From Pseudomonadota bacterium (GTDB lineage Bacteria > Pseudomonadota > Alphaproteobacteria > Sphingomonadales > Sphingomonadaceae): a DNA stretch of 12,754 nucleotides. A program made the position numbers and the translations under genes. The notes beneath the pieces were generated by a model. It searched no databases, had not been told where the DNA came from, and saw only the letters and a list, made by a program, of their open reading frames with translations. The stretch lies in contig JAFAEG010000062.1 of the NCBI GenBank assembly GCA_023424095.1, forward strand, positions 1 through 12,754. The letters run 5' to 3'. Every line of letters begins with the position of its first letter. The first letter of the stretch is position 1. Shown one piece after another: positions 5,885-12,754 of the stretch.

Positions 5885-6816
5885 TCGCTCCCCTCCCCTG
5901 CCAGCGCCTCGGCGACGATCTGCTCGACCAGTTCCGGATAGGAAATGCCGCGATAGCGGGCCTGCTCCGGAACGAGGCTCAATGGCGTCATGCCCGGCTG
6001 GGTGTTCACCTCGAGCAGATAGAGGCCTTCGACCCCCTTCTCATCGTCCCAGCGGAAGTCGGAGCGCGACGCGCCACGACAGCCGAGGTGGCGATGCGCG
6101 GCCAGCGCCATCCGCATCGCCTCATCGCGCACCGCGTCGGGAATGTCCGCCGGGCAGACATGCTCGGTCAGGCCGTCCGTGTATTTCGCGTCATAATCGT
6201 AGAAGCCGGACTTGGGCCGAAGCTCCGTTACCGCCAGCGCCTCGCCGCCCAGCACGGCGGTGGTCAGCTCGCGACCGCGAATGAAGGGCTCGGCGAGCAA
6301 TTGCTCGAAATGCTTCCACGGGCCTTCGACCTCGCGACCGATCGGAGCCCCATGATTGCCGCCCTCGGTGACGATGGCGACGCCGACCGACGAGCCCTCA
6401 TTGACCGGCTTCAGCACATAAGGCCGCGGCAGCGGATCTTCGTGGTAGAGGCTCTCGCTGGCGACGACGCGCCCGGCCGGCATGCGGATGCCGTGCGGGA
6501 CGAGCACCTGCTTGGTCAGTTCCTTGTCGATCGCGACCACGGAGGTGGCGAGGCCGCTATGGGTGTAGGTCAGGCCCATCAAATCCATCAGGCCCTGCAC
6601 GGTGCCGTCCTCGCCCGGCGTGCCGTGCAGCGCATTGAACACGACGTCCGGCGCGGCTTCGGCCAGCCGCTGCGCGACATCGCGGCCCATGTCGATCCGG
6701 GTGACGCGATGGCCCCGGCTCTCCAGCGCATCGGCGACGCCGGCGCCGGTGACCAGCGACACTTCGCGCTCGGCGGACCAGCCGCCCATCAGGACCGCGA
6801 TGTGCAGCGGATTCAT
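5881..6816 (-). CDS. ddl: D-alanine--D-alanine ligase
   Basis: Ddl is an ATP-grasp enzyme that joins two D-alanines in the cytoplasm; MurF (not in this window) then adds the dipeptide to the UDP-MurNAc-tripeptide. The 311-residue product has the N-terminal motif GGWSAEREVS (11-20), NALHGTPGEDG (61-71), the ATP-binding lysine and flexible loop KPVNEGSSVGV (136-146), the omega-loop region SGFYDYDAKYTDG (203-215), the Mg-binding RSDFR (251-255), and EVNTQPGMT (269-277). All motifs that distinguish Ddl from other ATP-grasp enzymes are present, including the Tyr of FYDYDAKY that favours D-Ala as second substrate. The start is ATG 6816, which overlaps the murB TGA as ATGA; a longer in-frame start at 6846 would add ten residues of no family resemblance. 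The length is typical of DdlB. Confidence 0.97.
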   Translation of the reverse strand: MNPLHIAVLMGGWSAEREVSLVTGAGVADALESRGHRVTRIDMGRDVAQRLAEAAPDVVFNALHGTPGEDGTVQGLMDLMGLTYTHSGLATSVVAIDKELTKQVLVPHGIRMPAGRVVASESLYHEDPLPRPYVLKPVNEGSSVGVAIVTEGGNHGAPIGREVEGPWKHFEQLLAEPFIRGRELTTAVLGGEALAVTELRPKSGFYDYDAKYTDGLTEHVCPADIPDAVRDEAMRMALAAHRHLGCRGASRSDFRWDDEKGVEGLYLLEVNTQPGMTPLSLVPEQARYRGISYPELVEQIVAEALAGEGSE

Positions 6817-7706
6817 GCCGGCTCTCCCACACGCTGAATTTCCCATTCCAGCTCAACGCCGGAATGCGCCTTCACGCGGCGGCGGACTTCCTCGCCCAGC
6901 GCCTCGATGTCGGCGGCGGTCGCGTCGCCGGTGTTCAGCAGGAAATTGGTGTGCTTCTCGCTGACCTGCGCGCCGCCAATCTGCAGGCCACGGCAGCCGG
7001 CCGCGTCGATCGCCGCCCAGGCCTTGCCGCCCGTCGGATTCTTGAAGGTCGAGCCACCGGTCTTGGAGCGCAAAGGCTGCGACGCCTCGCGCTCGCCGGC
7101 GATGCGGTCCATCTCCGCCTGGATCGCCGCGGGATCGCCCGCGTGACCACGGAATATTGCGCCGGTGACGATCGCGCCCTCGGGCAATTCGCTGTGGCGA
7201 TAAGTATAACCGAGCTCGCTCAAGGCCAGGGTGCGGGGCTCGCCCGAGCGCAGCACGACCTGCGCCTCGACCAGCACGTCCTTCACCTCGCGGCCATAGG
7301 CGCCGCCGTTCATCCGCACGAAGCCGCCGACCGTGCCGGGGATCGAGCGGAGGAATTCCAGGCCTGCGATCCCGGCGTCGCGCGCAGTCGAGGAGACAAG
7401 GATGCCGCTCGCCCCGCCGCCGCAGGTCAGCGCCATACCGTCGGCGCTCACCTTAGCGAACGCCTTGCCGAGCCGGACCACAACGCCGCGCACGCCGCCG
7501 TCGCGGACGATCAGATTGGAGCCGAGGCCGAGGCCCATCACCGGCACGGCCGGATCGAGATCGGCGAGGAAATCGGACAGATCATCCACGTCGGCCGGCT
7601 CGAACAGCCATTCCGCCGCCCCGCCCGCCTTGAACCAGACGAGCGGCGCCAGCGGCGCATTCGCGGTCAGCTTGCCGCGCACGCGAGGAAGGGTGGCGAC
7701 GCTCAC
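6813..7706 (-). CDS. murB: UDP-N-acetylenolpyruvoylglucosamine reductase MurB (type II)
   Basis: MurB reduces UDP-GlcNAc-enolpyruvate to UDP-MurNAc with NADPH and bound FAD, in the cytoplasm. The 297-residue protein shows the FAD-binding GLGSNLIVRDGG (60-71), the SIPGTVGGFVRMNGGAYG segment (121-138), the substrate-binding Arg in YTYRHSE (167-173), the catalytic-serine motif KTGGSTFKNP (215-224, Ser219 as hydride-transfer proton donor) and GGAQVSEKHTNFLLN (244-258). The carboxy-terminal LEWEI carries the likely second acid. GSTFKNP and the short length are type II features. Translation starts at GTG 7706, whose last bases overlap the murC stop (GTGA). The next in-frame start upstream (7754) would add residues encoded inside murC and lacks support. 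There is no strong Shine-Dalgarno, so coupling to murC termination is likely. Confidence 0.97.
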   Translation of the reverse strand: MSVATLPRVRGKLTANAPLAPLVWFKAGGAAEWLFEPADVDDLSDFLADLDPAVPVMGLGLGSNLIVRDGGVRGVVVRLGKAFAKVSADGMALTCGGGASGILVSSTARDAGIAGLEFLRSIPGTVGGFVRMNGGAYGREVKDVLVEAQVVLRSGEPRTLALSELGYTYRHSELPEGAIVTGAIFRGHAGDPAAIQAEMDRIAGEREASQPLRSKTGGSTFKNPTGGKAWAAIDAAGCRGLQIGGAQVSEKHTNFLLNTGDATAADIEALGEEVRRRVKAHSGVELEWEIQRVGEPA

Positions 7707-9139
7707 CTGTTCGCCCGCGCGGTGCAGATGCCGTCGGCCAGCCCCGCAGCCCATTTGGTGATGTCGCCGGCGCCCAGGCAGATGATCATGTCCCCCGGCG
7801 CGGCGAGATCGCGCAGTGCCGCGCAGGCTTCCTCGATCGAGCCGACGACCTGGGCGGCGCGGTGGCCGCGCTCCTTCAGGCCCTCGACCAGAGCGGCGCT
7901 GTCCGCGCCCTCGATCGGCTGCTCGCCGGCGGTATAGACCGGCGCGACCAGCACCACGTCGGCGTCGTTGAAGGCGCCCTGAAACTCATCCATCAACGCG
8001 TGCAGGCGGGTGTAGCGATGCGGCTGCACGAGGGCGATCACGCGCCCTTCCGCCCCCTCGCGCGCCGCCGACAGCACCGCTTTGATCTCGACCGGATGGT
8101 GGCCGTAATCGTCGATGATGGTCGCACCGTCGATCTCGCCGACCTTGGTGAAGCGACGCTTCACCCCGCCGAAATGCTCGAAGCCGCGCACGACGACATC
8201 GTCGGCAATGCCCATTTCCAGCGCCACGCCGATCGCGGCGAGCGCGTTCTGGACATTGTGCCGGCCCGGCATCGGGAGGGTCACGCCTTCGATCACCCGC
8301 ACCTCGCCGCTGCGGTCGCGCACCGACACGTCGAAGCGATTGCCGCCCGGAAAAGGCTGGATATTGTCGCCGCGCACGTCGGCCTGCGCCGCGAAACCGT
8401 AGGTCACGATCCGCCGGTCACGGAGCCGCGGGATGATGGACTGCACCTCCGGGTGATCCACGCAGAGCAAGGCCGCGCCATAGAAAGGCACATTCTCGAC
8501 GAACTCGACGTAAGCGTCCTTCACCTGATCGAAGCCGCCATAATGTTCGAGATGTTCGGGATCGATGTTGGTCACGACCGCGACCGTACCGTCGAGGCGC
8601 AGGAACGAGCCGTCGCTCTCGTCCGCCTCGACCACCATCCATTCGGACGAACCCAGCCTGGCGTTGGAGCCGTAGGCGTTGATGATGCCGCCATTGATCA
8701 CGGTCGGATCGATCCCGCCCGCATCCAGCAAGGCCGCAATCATCGACGTGGTCGTCGTCTTGCCGTGCGTGCCCGCGACCGCGACGGTGCGCTTCAGCCG
8801 CATCAGTTCGGCCAGCATCTCGGCGCGGCGCACCACCGGCACACGGCGCTCATAGGCGGCCTCGACCTCGGGATTGTCGCGCTTCACCGCGGTGGAGATC
8901 ACCACCACCGCCGCCTCGGCGACATTGTCGGCGCTGTGGCCGATCGTGACCGGGATGCCGAGTTTGCGCAAAGCCTCGATCCGGTAGCCCTCGGCCGCGT
9001 CCGAACCCTGCACCTGATAGCCCAATATGTGCATCACCTCGGCGATGCCGGACATGCCGATGCCGCCGATCCCGACGAAATGCACCGGGCCGATCTCGGT
9101 CGCGAGCCGGTCCGCCTTGGCATGGCGCAGGGCGATCAT
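7703..9139 (-). CDS. murC: UDP-N-acetylmuramate--L-alanine ligase
   Basis: MurC adds the first amino acid, L-Ala, to UDP-MurNAc using ATP. The 478-residue protein has the three Mur-ligase domains: the UDP-binding Rossmann loop VGIGGIGMSG (22-31), the P-loop GTHGKTTTT (123-131) with EADESDGSF (171-179) and NIDPEHLEHYG (191-201) in the ATPase domain, and the C-terminal domain starting near 325 with DDYGHHPVEI (343-352) and VQPHRYTR (371-378). HNVQNALAA at 294-302 is the Mur-ligase family asparagine motif. The DDYGHHP sequence is specific to MurC and Mpl; the N-terminal GGIGMSG and the cluster location favour MurC. ATG 9139 overlaps the murG TGA as ATGA, and the length is close to the 491 residues of the E. 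coli enzyme. Confidence 0.98.
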   Translation of the reverse strand: MIALRHAKADRLATEIGPVHFVGIGGIGMSGIAEVMHILGYQVQGSDAAEGYRIEALRKLGIPVTIGHSADNVAEAAVVVISTAVKRDNPEVEAAYERRVPVVRRAEMLAELMRLKRTVAVAGTHGKTTTTSMIAALLDAGGIDPTVINGGIINAYGSNARLGSSEWMVVEADESDGSFLRLDGTVAVVTNIDPEHLEHYGGFDQVKDAYVEFVENVPFYGAALLCVDHPEVQSIIPRLRDRRIVTYGFAAQADVRGDNIQPFPGGNRFDVSVRDRSGEVRVIEGVTLPMPGRHNVQNALAAIGVALEMGIADDVVVRGFEHFGGVKRRFTKVGEIDGATIIDDYGHHPVEIKAVLSAAREGAEGRVIALVQPHRYTRLHALMDEFQGAFNDADVVLVAPVYTAGEQPIEGADSAALVEGLKERGHRAAQVVGSIEEACAALRDLAAPGDMIICLGAGDITKWAAGLADGICTARANR

Positions 9140-10317
9140 GCGGGCACCCCGTCGCCGATCGGGCGGCGGATCTTGGCGCGCACGTCCTGCTGCACCGGAA
9201 TGACTTCCGAACCATCGTCGCCGATCCGCTCGACCAGATCGGCCAGCTTCTGCGTGGCGAGCGGGTGGCCGACCGAGGCCGCGCGGGCGGCGGCATTGGC
9301 CAGAGCCTGCGGGGCGAGGCCGAGCTTCTGCATCTGCTTCCCAAGCTCGACCGGATTGAAGCGCGACTGCGGGATCACGCGCGCACCCCCGGACTTGGCC
9401 ATTTCGCGGGCATTGGCGGTCTGGTGATCGTCGGTCGCGCTCGGCAGCGGCACGAGGATGGCGGGGCGGCCGGCCGCGGTCAGCTCGGCGATGGTCGAGG
9501 CACCGGCGCGGGCGATCACCAGATGCGACCAGGCCAGGCGCGCGGGCAGATCTTCCATGTAGGTGGCGAGGTCGGCCGGGATTTCCGCCTTGGCGTAGCG
9601 GGCACGGACATCCTCGATATCCTCCTCCCGGCATTGCTGCGTCACCTGCAGGCGGCGGCGGAAATGTTCGGGCAGCAAGGCCAGCGCTTCCGGCACTACT
9701 TCGCCCAGGATCGACGCGCCCTGGCTACCGCCGGTCACGAGCAGGCGGAAGATGCCGTCGTCGCTCAGCGGCGGATAAGGCTCGGCCCGCAGCGCCAGCA
9801 CTTCCTCGCGCACCGGATTGCCGACCAGCTCCACCTTGTCACGCGCCCGCGACGGCAGCCGGTCGACCTGCTCGTAGGCGGTGGCGATCGCATCGACCCT
9901 CCCGGCGACGAACCGGTTGACCCGGCCGAGCACGGCATTCTGCTCGTGGATCGCGGTCGGGATTCCCATTTTGCGTGCGGCCAGCAGGGCCGGGAGCGCC
10001 GGATAGCCGCCAAAACCGATCACTGCCGACGGCTCGACCGTCTCGTAGAGGCGCATCGCCATCGCGCGGCCGGTCATGATCGCACGGAAAGCCTTGAGCG
10101 CCTTGATCGGATTCTTGCTCATCCGCCCGGCGGGCAGGACGTGCACCGGCACGCGGTCGAACAGGCCGGGGATGCGCGAGCCGCGCTCGTCGGTGATCAA
10201 CGCGACATGATGGCCACGGCTCAGCAACTCGGCGGCCAGCGCATGCGCCGGAATCATGTGGCCGCCGGTGCCGCCGGCGGCGAGGATGAAATGACGGGGC
10301 GGACGAGGGGAGTTCAT
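9136..10317 (-). CDS. murG: Lipid II synthase MurG (GlcNAc transferase)
   Basis: MurG transfers GlcNAc from UDP-GlcNAc to lipid I on the inner face of the cytoplasmic membrane, making lipid II. It is a GT-B fold glycosyltransferase of family 28. Visible are G-loop 1 AAGGTGGH (13-20), G-loop 2 IGFGGYPALPA (100-110), HEQNAVLGRVNR (124-135), G-loop 3 VTGGSQGA (194-201) and the donor site RAGASTIAEL (270-279) with PLPSATDDHQTANA (290-303). The 393-residue length is slightly above the E. coli enzyme because of a C-terminal tail after about residue 365. ATG 10317 overlaps the ftsW stop as ATGA. An in-frame GTG at 10332 would add five residues and is less likely. It is intact and conventional. Confidence 0.97.
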   Translation of the reverse strand: MNSPRPPRHFILAAGGTGGHMIPAHALAAELLSRGHHVALITDERGSRIPGLFDRVPVHVLPAGRMSKNPIKALKAFRAIMTGRAMAMRLYETVEPSAVIGFGGYPALPALLAARKMGIPTAIHEQNAVLGRVNRFVAGRVDAIATAYEQVDRLPSRARDKVELVGNPVREEVLALRAEPYPPLSDDGIFRLLVTGGSQGASILGEVVPEALALLPEHFRRRLQVTQQCREEDIEDVRARYAKAEIPADLATYMEDLPARLAWSHLVIARAGASTIAELTAAGRPAILVPLPSATDDHQTANAREMAKSGGARVIPQSRFNPVELGKQMQKLGLAPQALANAAARAASVGHPLATQKLADLVERIGDDGSEVIPVQQDVRAKIRRPIGDGVPA

Positions 10318-11531
10318 TCGCTGGCTTTCCACCGCACGACGTAGGGCGAGCGGTCCTTGAACGGGTTACGCCTGGTGAAGGCGAGGAGCAGGCCGAAGCC
10401 GATCGAAAGCGCGATCAGCGACGAACCGCCATAAGAGATGAAGGGCAGGGTCATGCCCTTGGACGGCAGCAGGTGTACGTTCACCGCCATGTTGATCACC
10501 GCCTGCAGGCCGATCTGCACGGCCAGGCCGCCGGCGGCGAGGATGGTGAACTGATCCTCGACCCGCAGCATGCGGATCAGCACCCGGGCGATGATCGCGA
10601 AATAGAGGATGGCGATCGCCAGGCAGGCGATCATGCCGAATTCCTCGCCGACCACTGAGAAGATGTAGTCGGTGTGCGGCTCCGGCAGGGTGAATTTGCG
10701 CGTCCCCGCTCCCGGCCCCTGGCCGAACAGGCCGCCGGAGGTGAGCGTGTTCAGCGCCGCGTCGGTCTGGCCGCTGTCGCCCTCGCCGAACAGGAAGGCG
10801 TTGATGCGCGTCGTCGCCACCGGGTAGAAAAGATAGGCCGCGACCAGCAACGCCACGCCGCCGCCGGCCAGCATGTAGAGATATTTGAGCCGCGCCCCCG
10901 ACAGCGTCAGCAAAGCGACGAAGGTCAGCACGAAGATCACCGTCTCGCCGAAATTCGGCTGCCGCATGAGCGCGAAGGCGATGATGCCGGTGATCGCGAC
11001 GCTGGCCCAGACCATCGGCTGACCCAGGCTCGCGTCGCGCTGCTTCAGCGACAACAGCCAGGCGATCGACACCACGAACAAGGGCTTCAGGAATTCCGAC
11101 GGCTGCACCAGCGTGAATTTCAGGTCGATCCAGCGCACCGCGCCGTTCCGCTCCGCGCCGATCAGCGGCACCGCGATCAGCAGCAGCACGCCGATCCCCG
11201 CGCCGATCAGCGCCAGGCGGCGGGCCAAAGTCTTGGGCAGCATCGACACCGCGATCATCACCGGCACGGCGATGGCCAGCCACATCAATTGCTGGGTGAA
11301 AAAGCGCAAAGGCGGATATTGAATGTCGCCGTGCGAAAGGCGCTCGGCTGCGGCGGGCGAAGCGGCGGCGACCGCGATCAGCCCGATCGCGATCAGCATC
11401 GCGACCATCAGCAGCAGCACGCGGTCGGTTTCCCAGAACCAGCGGCCCACCGGCGTCAAATCGGAGCGGTCGCCCCAGCGTTTCTTGTGCGGCTTGCGGG
11501 CGCGTTCCGCGGCGGGATCGACAATCTTCAT
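10314..11531 (-). CDS. ftsW: Septal peptidoglycan polymerase FtsW (SEDS)
   Basis: FtsW is the SEDS-family glycosyltransferase that polymerises lipid II at the septum together with the class B PBP FtsI. The 405-residue protein has a basic cytoplasmic N-terminus (1-36) and about ten membrane helices. Family motifs are GAVRWIDLKFTLVQPSEFLK (130-149), RQPNFGE (190-196), the extracellular loop with SGGLFGQGPGAGTRKFTLPE (265-284) followed by PHTDYIFSVVGEEFG (285-299) containing the likely catalytic Asp288, and the C-terminal NVHLLPSKGMTLPFISYGGS (351-370). The usual Asp of QPDFGT is Asn here, which I believe also occurs in other sphingomonads. ATG 11531 overlaps the murD stop as ATGA. Location next to murG and murD, and the LLPSKGMTLPFISYGGS motif, favour FtsW over RodA. 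Confidence 0.97.
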   Translation of the reverse strand: MKIVDPAAERARKPHKKRWGDRSDLTPVGRWFWETDRVLLLMVAMLIAIGLIAVAAASPAAAERLSHGDIQYPPLRFFTQQLMWLAIAVPVMIAVSMLPKTLARRLALIGAGIGVLLLIAVPLIGAERNGAVRWIDLKFTLVQPSEFLKPLFVVSIAWLLSLKQRDASLGQPMVWASVAITGIIAFALMRQPNFGETVIFVLTFVALLTLSGARLKYLYMLAGGGVALLVAAYLFYPVATTRINAFLFGEGDSGQTDAALNTLTSGGLFGQGPGAGTRKFTLPEPHTDYIFSVVGEEFGMIACLAIAILYFAIIARVLIRMLRVEDQFTILAAGGLAVQIGLQAVINMAVNVHLLPSKGMTLPFISYGGSSLIALSIGFGLLLAFTRRNPFKDRSPYVVRWKASE

Positions 11532-12754
11532 GACAGCGCCTCAACCGCGGCGCGGAAAGCATCGCCGCGCGCCTCGAAATCCTTGAACTGATCGAAAGAG
11601 GCGCAGGCCGGAGACAGCAGCACCACTTCGCCCGCTTTAGCGGCACCGGCCGCATCCGTCACCGCCCGCGCCAGCGTTTCGGCCTCGGTAACGGGCACCC
11701 TGCCGCGCAAGAGCTGCGCAAACATCGGCCCGGACTCGCCGATCGTATAAGCGGCGCGAACGTGATCCAGATGCTGCTCGCACGGCCCGAGGCCGTCCGT
11801 CTTGGCCAGCCCGCCGAGGATCCAGTGAATGTGCGGATAGGCCGCCAGCGCCGGCGCGGCACTGTCCGGGTTGGTCGCCTTGCTGTCGTTGACGAAAAGG
11901 ACGCCGTCCCGCTCCCGCACGCGTTGCATGCGGTGCGGCAGGCCGGGGTAGGTGCGGAGGGCCTCGTTGATCTGCGACCAATGGACGCCGAGAAGCCGTA
12001 CGGTCGATATTGCGGCACTCGCATTCAAAGCGTTGTGTGGTCCCTGAAGCGACATCCAATGCTCTTGAGGAGCGACGAACGCTTCTCCCCAGCCGCGCCG
12101 GAGCCGATCGAAGGACACGGCCTCAATGCTCGGCATCTTTTCTGCGAGCTTCCGAGCCTCCTGATCCTCGAGCACGACAACCCGATCGAAGACATGATCA
12201 TCGGACTGCATCTCGAACAGGCGCGCCTTCGACGCCGCATAAGCCTCGAAGCTCTCGTACCGGTCGAGATGATCCGGCGTGACGTTCAGCAGCACCGCGA
12301 CCTCGCAGTCGAGGCTTTGGGTCAGGTCGATCTGGTAGCTGCTGAGCTCCAGCACATAGACCCCGCCTTCGGGCAGCGGCTCCTGACCGAGGATGGGCAG
12401 GCCGATATTGCCGCCCATCAGGCTCGGCACGCCGGCCGTCTGCAAAATGTGGTGGACCAGAGCGGTCGTGGTGGACTTGCCGTTGGTGCCGGTGATGCCG
12501 ACCACCTTGTGCGGCGGCAATCCGCTGCGCGCCTGCGCGAACAATTCGATGTCGCCGATGACCGGCACCCCCGCCGCGGCGGCGTGCGCGGCGATCGGAT
12601 GGCGGTTCAGCGGCAGGCCTGGGGTAACCACCACCCCTGCGAACCCGGCCAGATCGAGGGTCAGCGGATCGGCGAAGCTGAGCAAATCCTCCCTGTGAAG
12701 CGCAGCTTCATGGGGAGGGGGACCGCCGAAGGCGGTGGAGGGGCCAGGTGCAGG
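11528..12754 (-). CDS. murD: UDP-N-acetylmuramoylalanine--D-glutamate ligase MurD, N-terminus outside window
   Basis: MurD adds D-Glu to UDP-MurNAc-L-Ala using ATP. The frame is open from the right edge to TGA at 11530-11528, giving 408 visible residues. About 50-60 N-terminal residues with the first UDP-binding loop should lie beyond the edge. In visible numbering: VVVTPGLPLNRHP (41-53) of the UDP-binding domain, GDIELFAQA (67-75), P-loop ITGTNGKSTTT (87-97), GGNIGLP (114-120), VLELSSYQ (134-141), NVTPDHLDRY (157-166), GPHNALNASAA (238-248), NDSKATNPDS (289-298) and SPACASFDQFKDFE (381-394). This is a complete set of catalytic motifs. Visible residues 4-24 are encoded by a palindromic repeat-like element (PGPSTAFGGPPPHEAALHRED region), just before LLSFADP. 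A TTG at 12685 could start translation but would lose the Rossmann strand, and its GGGAGG is only two bases away, so continuation upstream is preferred. Confidence 0.93.
   Translation of the reverse strand, partial: PAPGPSTAFGGPPPHEAALHREDLLSFADPLTLDLAGFAGVVVTPGLPLNRHPIAAHAAAAGVPVIGDIELFAQARSGLPPHKVVGITGTNGKSTTTALVHHILQTAGVPSLMGGNIGLPILGQEPLPEGGVYVLELSSYQIDLTQSLDCEVAVLLNVTPDHLDRYESFEAYAASKARLFEMQSDDHVFDRVVVLEDQEARKLAEKMPSIEAVSFDRLRRGWGEAFVAPQEHWMSLQGPHNALNASAAISTVRLLGVHWSQINEALRTYPGLPHRMQRVRERDGVLFVNDSKATNPDSAAPALAAYPHIHWILGGLAKTDGLGPCEQHLDHVRAAYTIGESGPMFAQLLRGRVPVTEAETLARAVTDAAGAAKAGEVVLLSPACASFDQFKDFEARGDAFRAAVEALS
12686..12743. repeat. Two-hairpin palindromic element inside murD frame
   Basis: Two adjacent hairpins are visible. 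In the first, CCTCCCTGTGAAGC (12688-12701) pairs with GCTTCATGGGGAGG (12705-12718) over a 3-base loop, giving a 14-bp stem with two G-T wobbles. In the second, ACCGCC (12722-12727) pairs with GGCGGT (12731-12736) over GAA. GGAGGGG blocks flank the second. I recall abundant intergenic repeats of this CCCCTCCACC...GGTCCCCCTCCCC...GGGAGGA type in sphingomonad genomes. Here it reads through in the murD frame without a stop. No second copy is in this window, so repeat status is from memory and structure, not from a count. Confidence 0.65.

Noticed and set aside
7707..7754. MurB start at 7754
   Set aside because: The added residues are inside murC and unlike MurB. GTG 7706 gives the typical operon overlap.
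7862..9427. Long plus-strand open frame opposite murC and murG
   Set aside because: It is an antisense shadow of high-G+C coding sequence. The minus-strand frames contain complete enzyme motifs.
9140..9634. MurC extended upstream through 9634
   Set aside because: The extension lies in the murG coding region and shows no family resemblance. ATG 9139 gives a normal-length MurC.
10674..11591. Plus-strand open frame opposite ftsW, rich in Gln, His and Arg
   Set aside because: The composition is the antisense of a hydrophobic membrane-protein gene. It has no ribosome site or recognisable domain.
11528..12685. MurD starting at TTG 12685
   Set aside because: This would remove the first Rossmann strand and loop needed to bind the UDP substrate. 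The frame remains open to the window edge, and the GGGAGG is only two bases from the TTG.
1..12754. CRISPR arrays, tRNA, rRNA, transposases, toxin-antitoxin or defence genes
   Set aside because: No direct-repeat array, RNA gene signature or relevant protein motif was seen. All space is taken by dcw genes, three small flanking genes and short spacers.

Overview
The window is the lower half of a division and cell-wall (dcw) cluster from a high-G+C Gram-negative bacterium, most likely a sphingomonad (Alphaproteobacteria, Sphingomonadales). The gene order murD-ftsW-murG-murC-murB-ddl-ftsQ-ftsA-ftsZ, the type II MurB, the long acidic linker and LDIPRFLNRQ tail of FtsZ, and the VELGHG-type loop of FtsA fit that lineage. 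The taxonomic call rests on remembered family features, not on a search. Every gene I accept lies on the minus strand, so transcription runs from position 12754 toward 1.

Positions 12754-3670 hold murD (5' end outside the window), ftsW, murG, murC, murB, ddl, ftsQ and ftsA, packed without gaps. Six consecutive junctions are 4-base ATGA or GTGA stop/start overlaps, and ftsQ/ftsA is separated by one base. MurC, MurD and Ddl build the UDP-MurNAc-peptide from the product of MurB, MurG makes lipid II, FtsW polymerises it at the septum, and FtsQ, FtsA and FtsZ assemble the divisome. A 109-base gap precedes ftsZ. It holds a possible 29-codon leader ORF, a GANTC methylation site and a CtrA-like direct repeat. 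ftsZ is followed by two GC-rich hairpins, the second with a T-run (terminator).

Beyond the terminator (1970-1) are three less-known genes on the same strand: an approximately six-helix membrane protein with a TTG start and a strong Shine-Dalgarno, a small cysteine-containing lipoprotein, and an exported TPR protein that runs off the left edge.

The most unusual signal is at the right edge. A two-hairpin palindromic element, of the kind I recall as an intergenic repeat in sphingomonads, lies in frame inside the murD reading frame and would add about 20 residues to the N-terminal domain of MurD. I found no tRNA, rRNA, CRISPR array, transposase or phage gene, and no clear new multi-gene system. 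The window is otherwise a conserved housekeeping locus.
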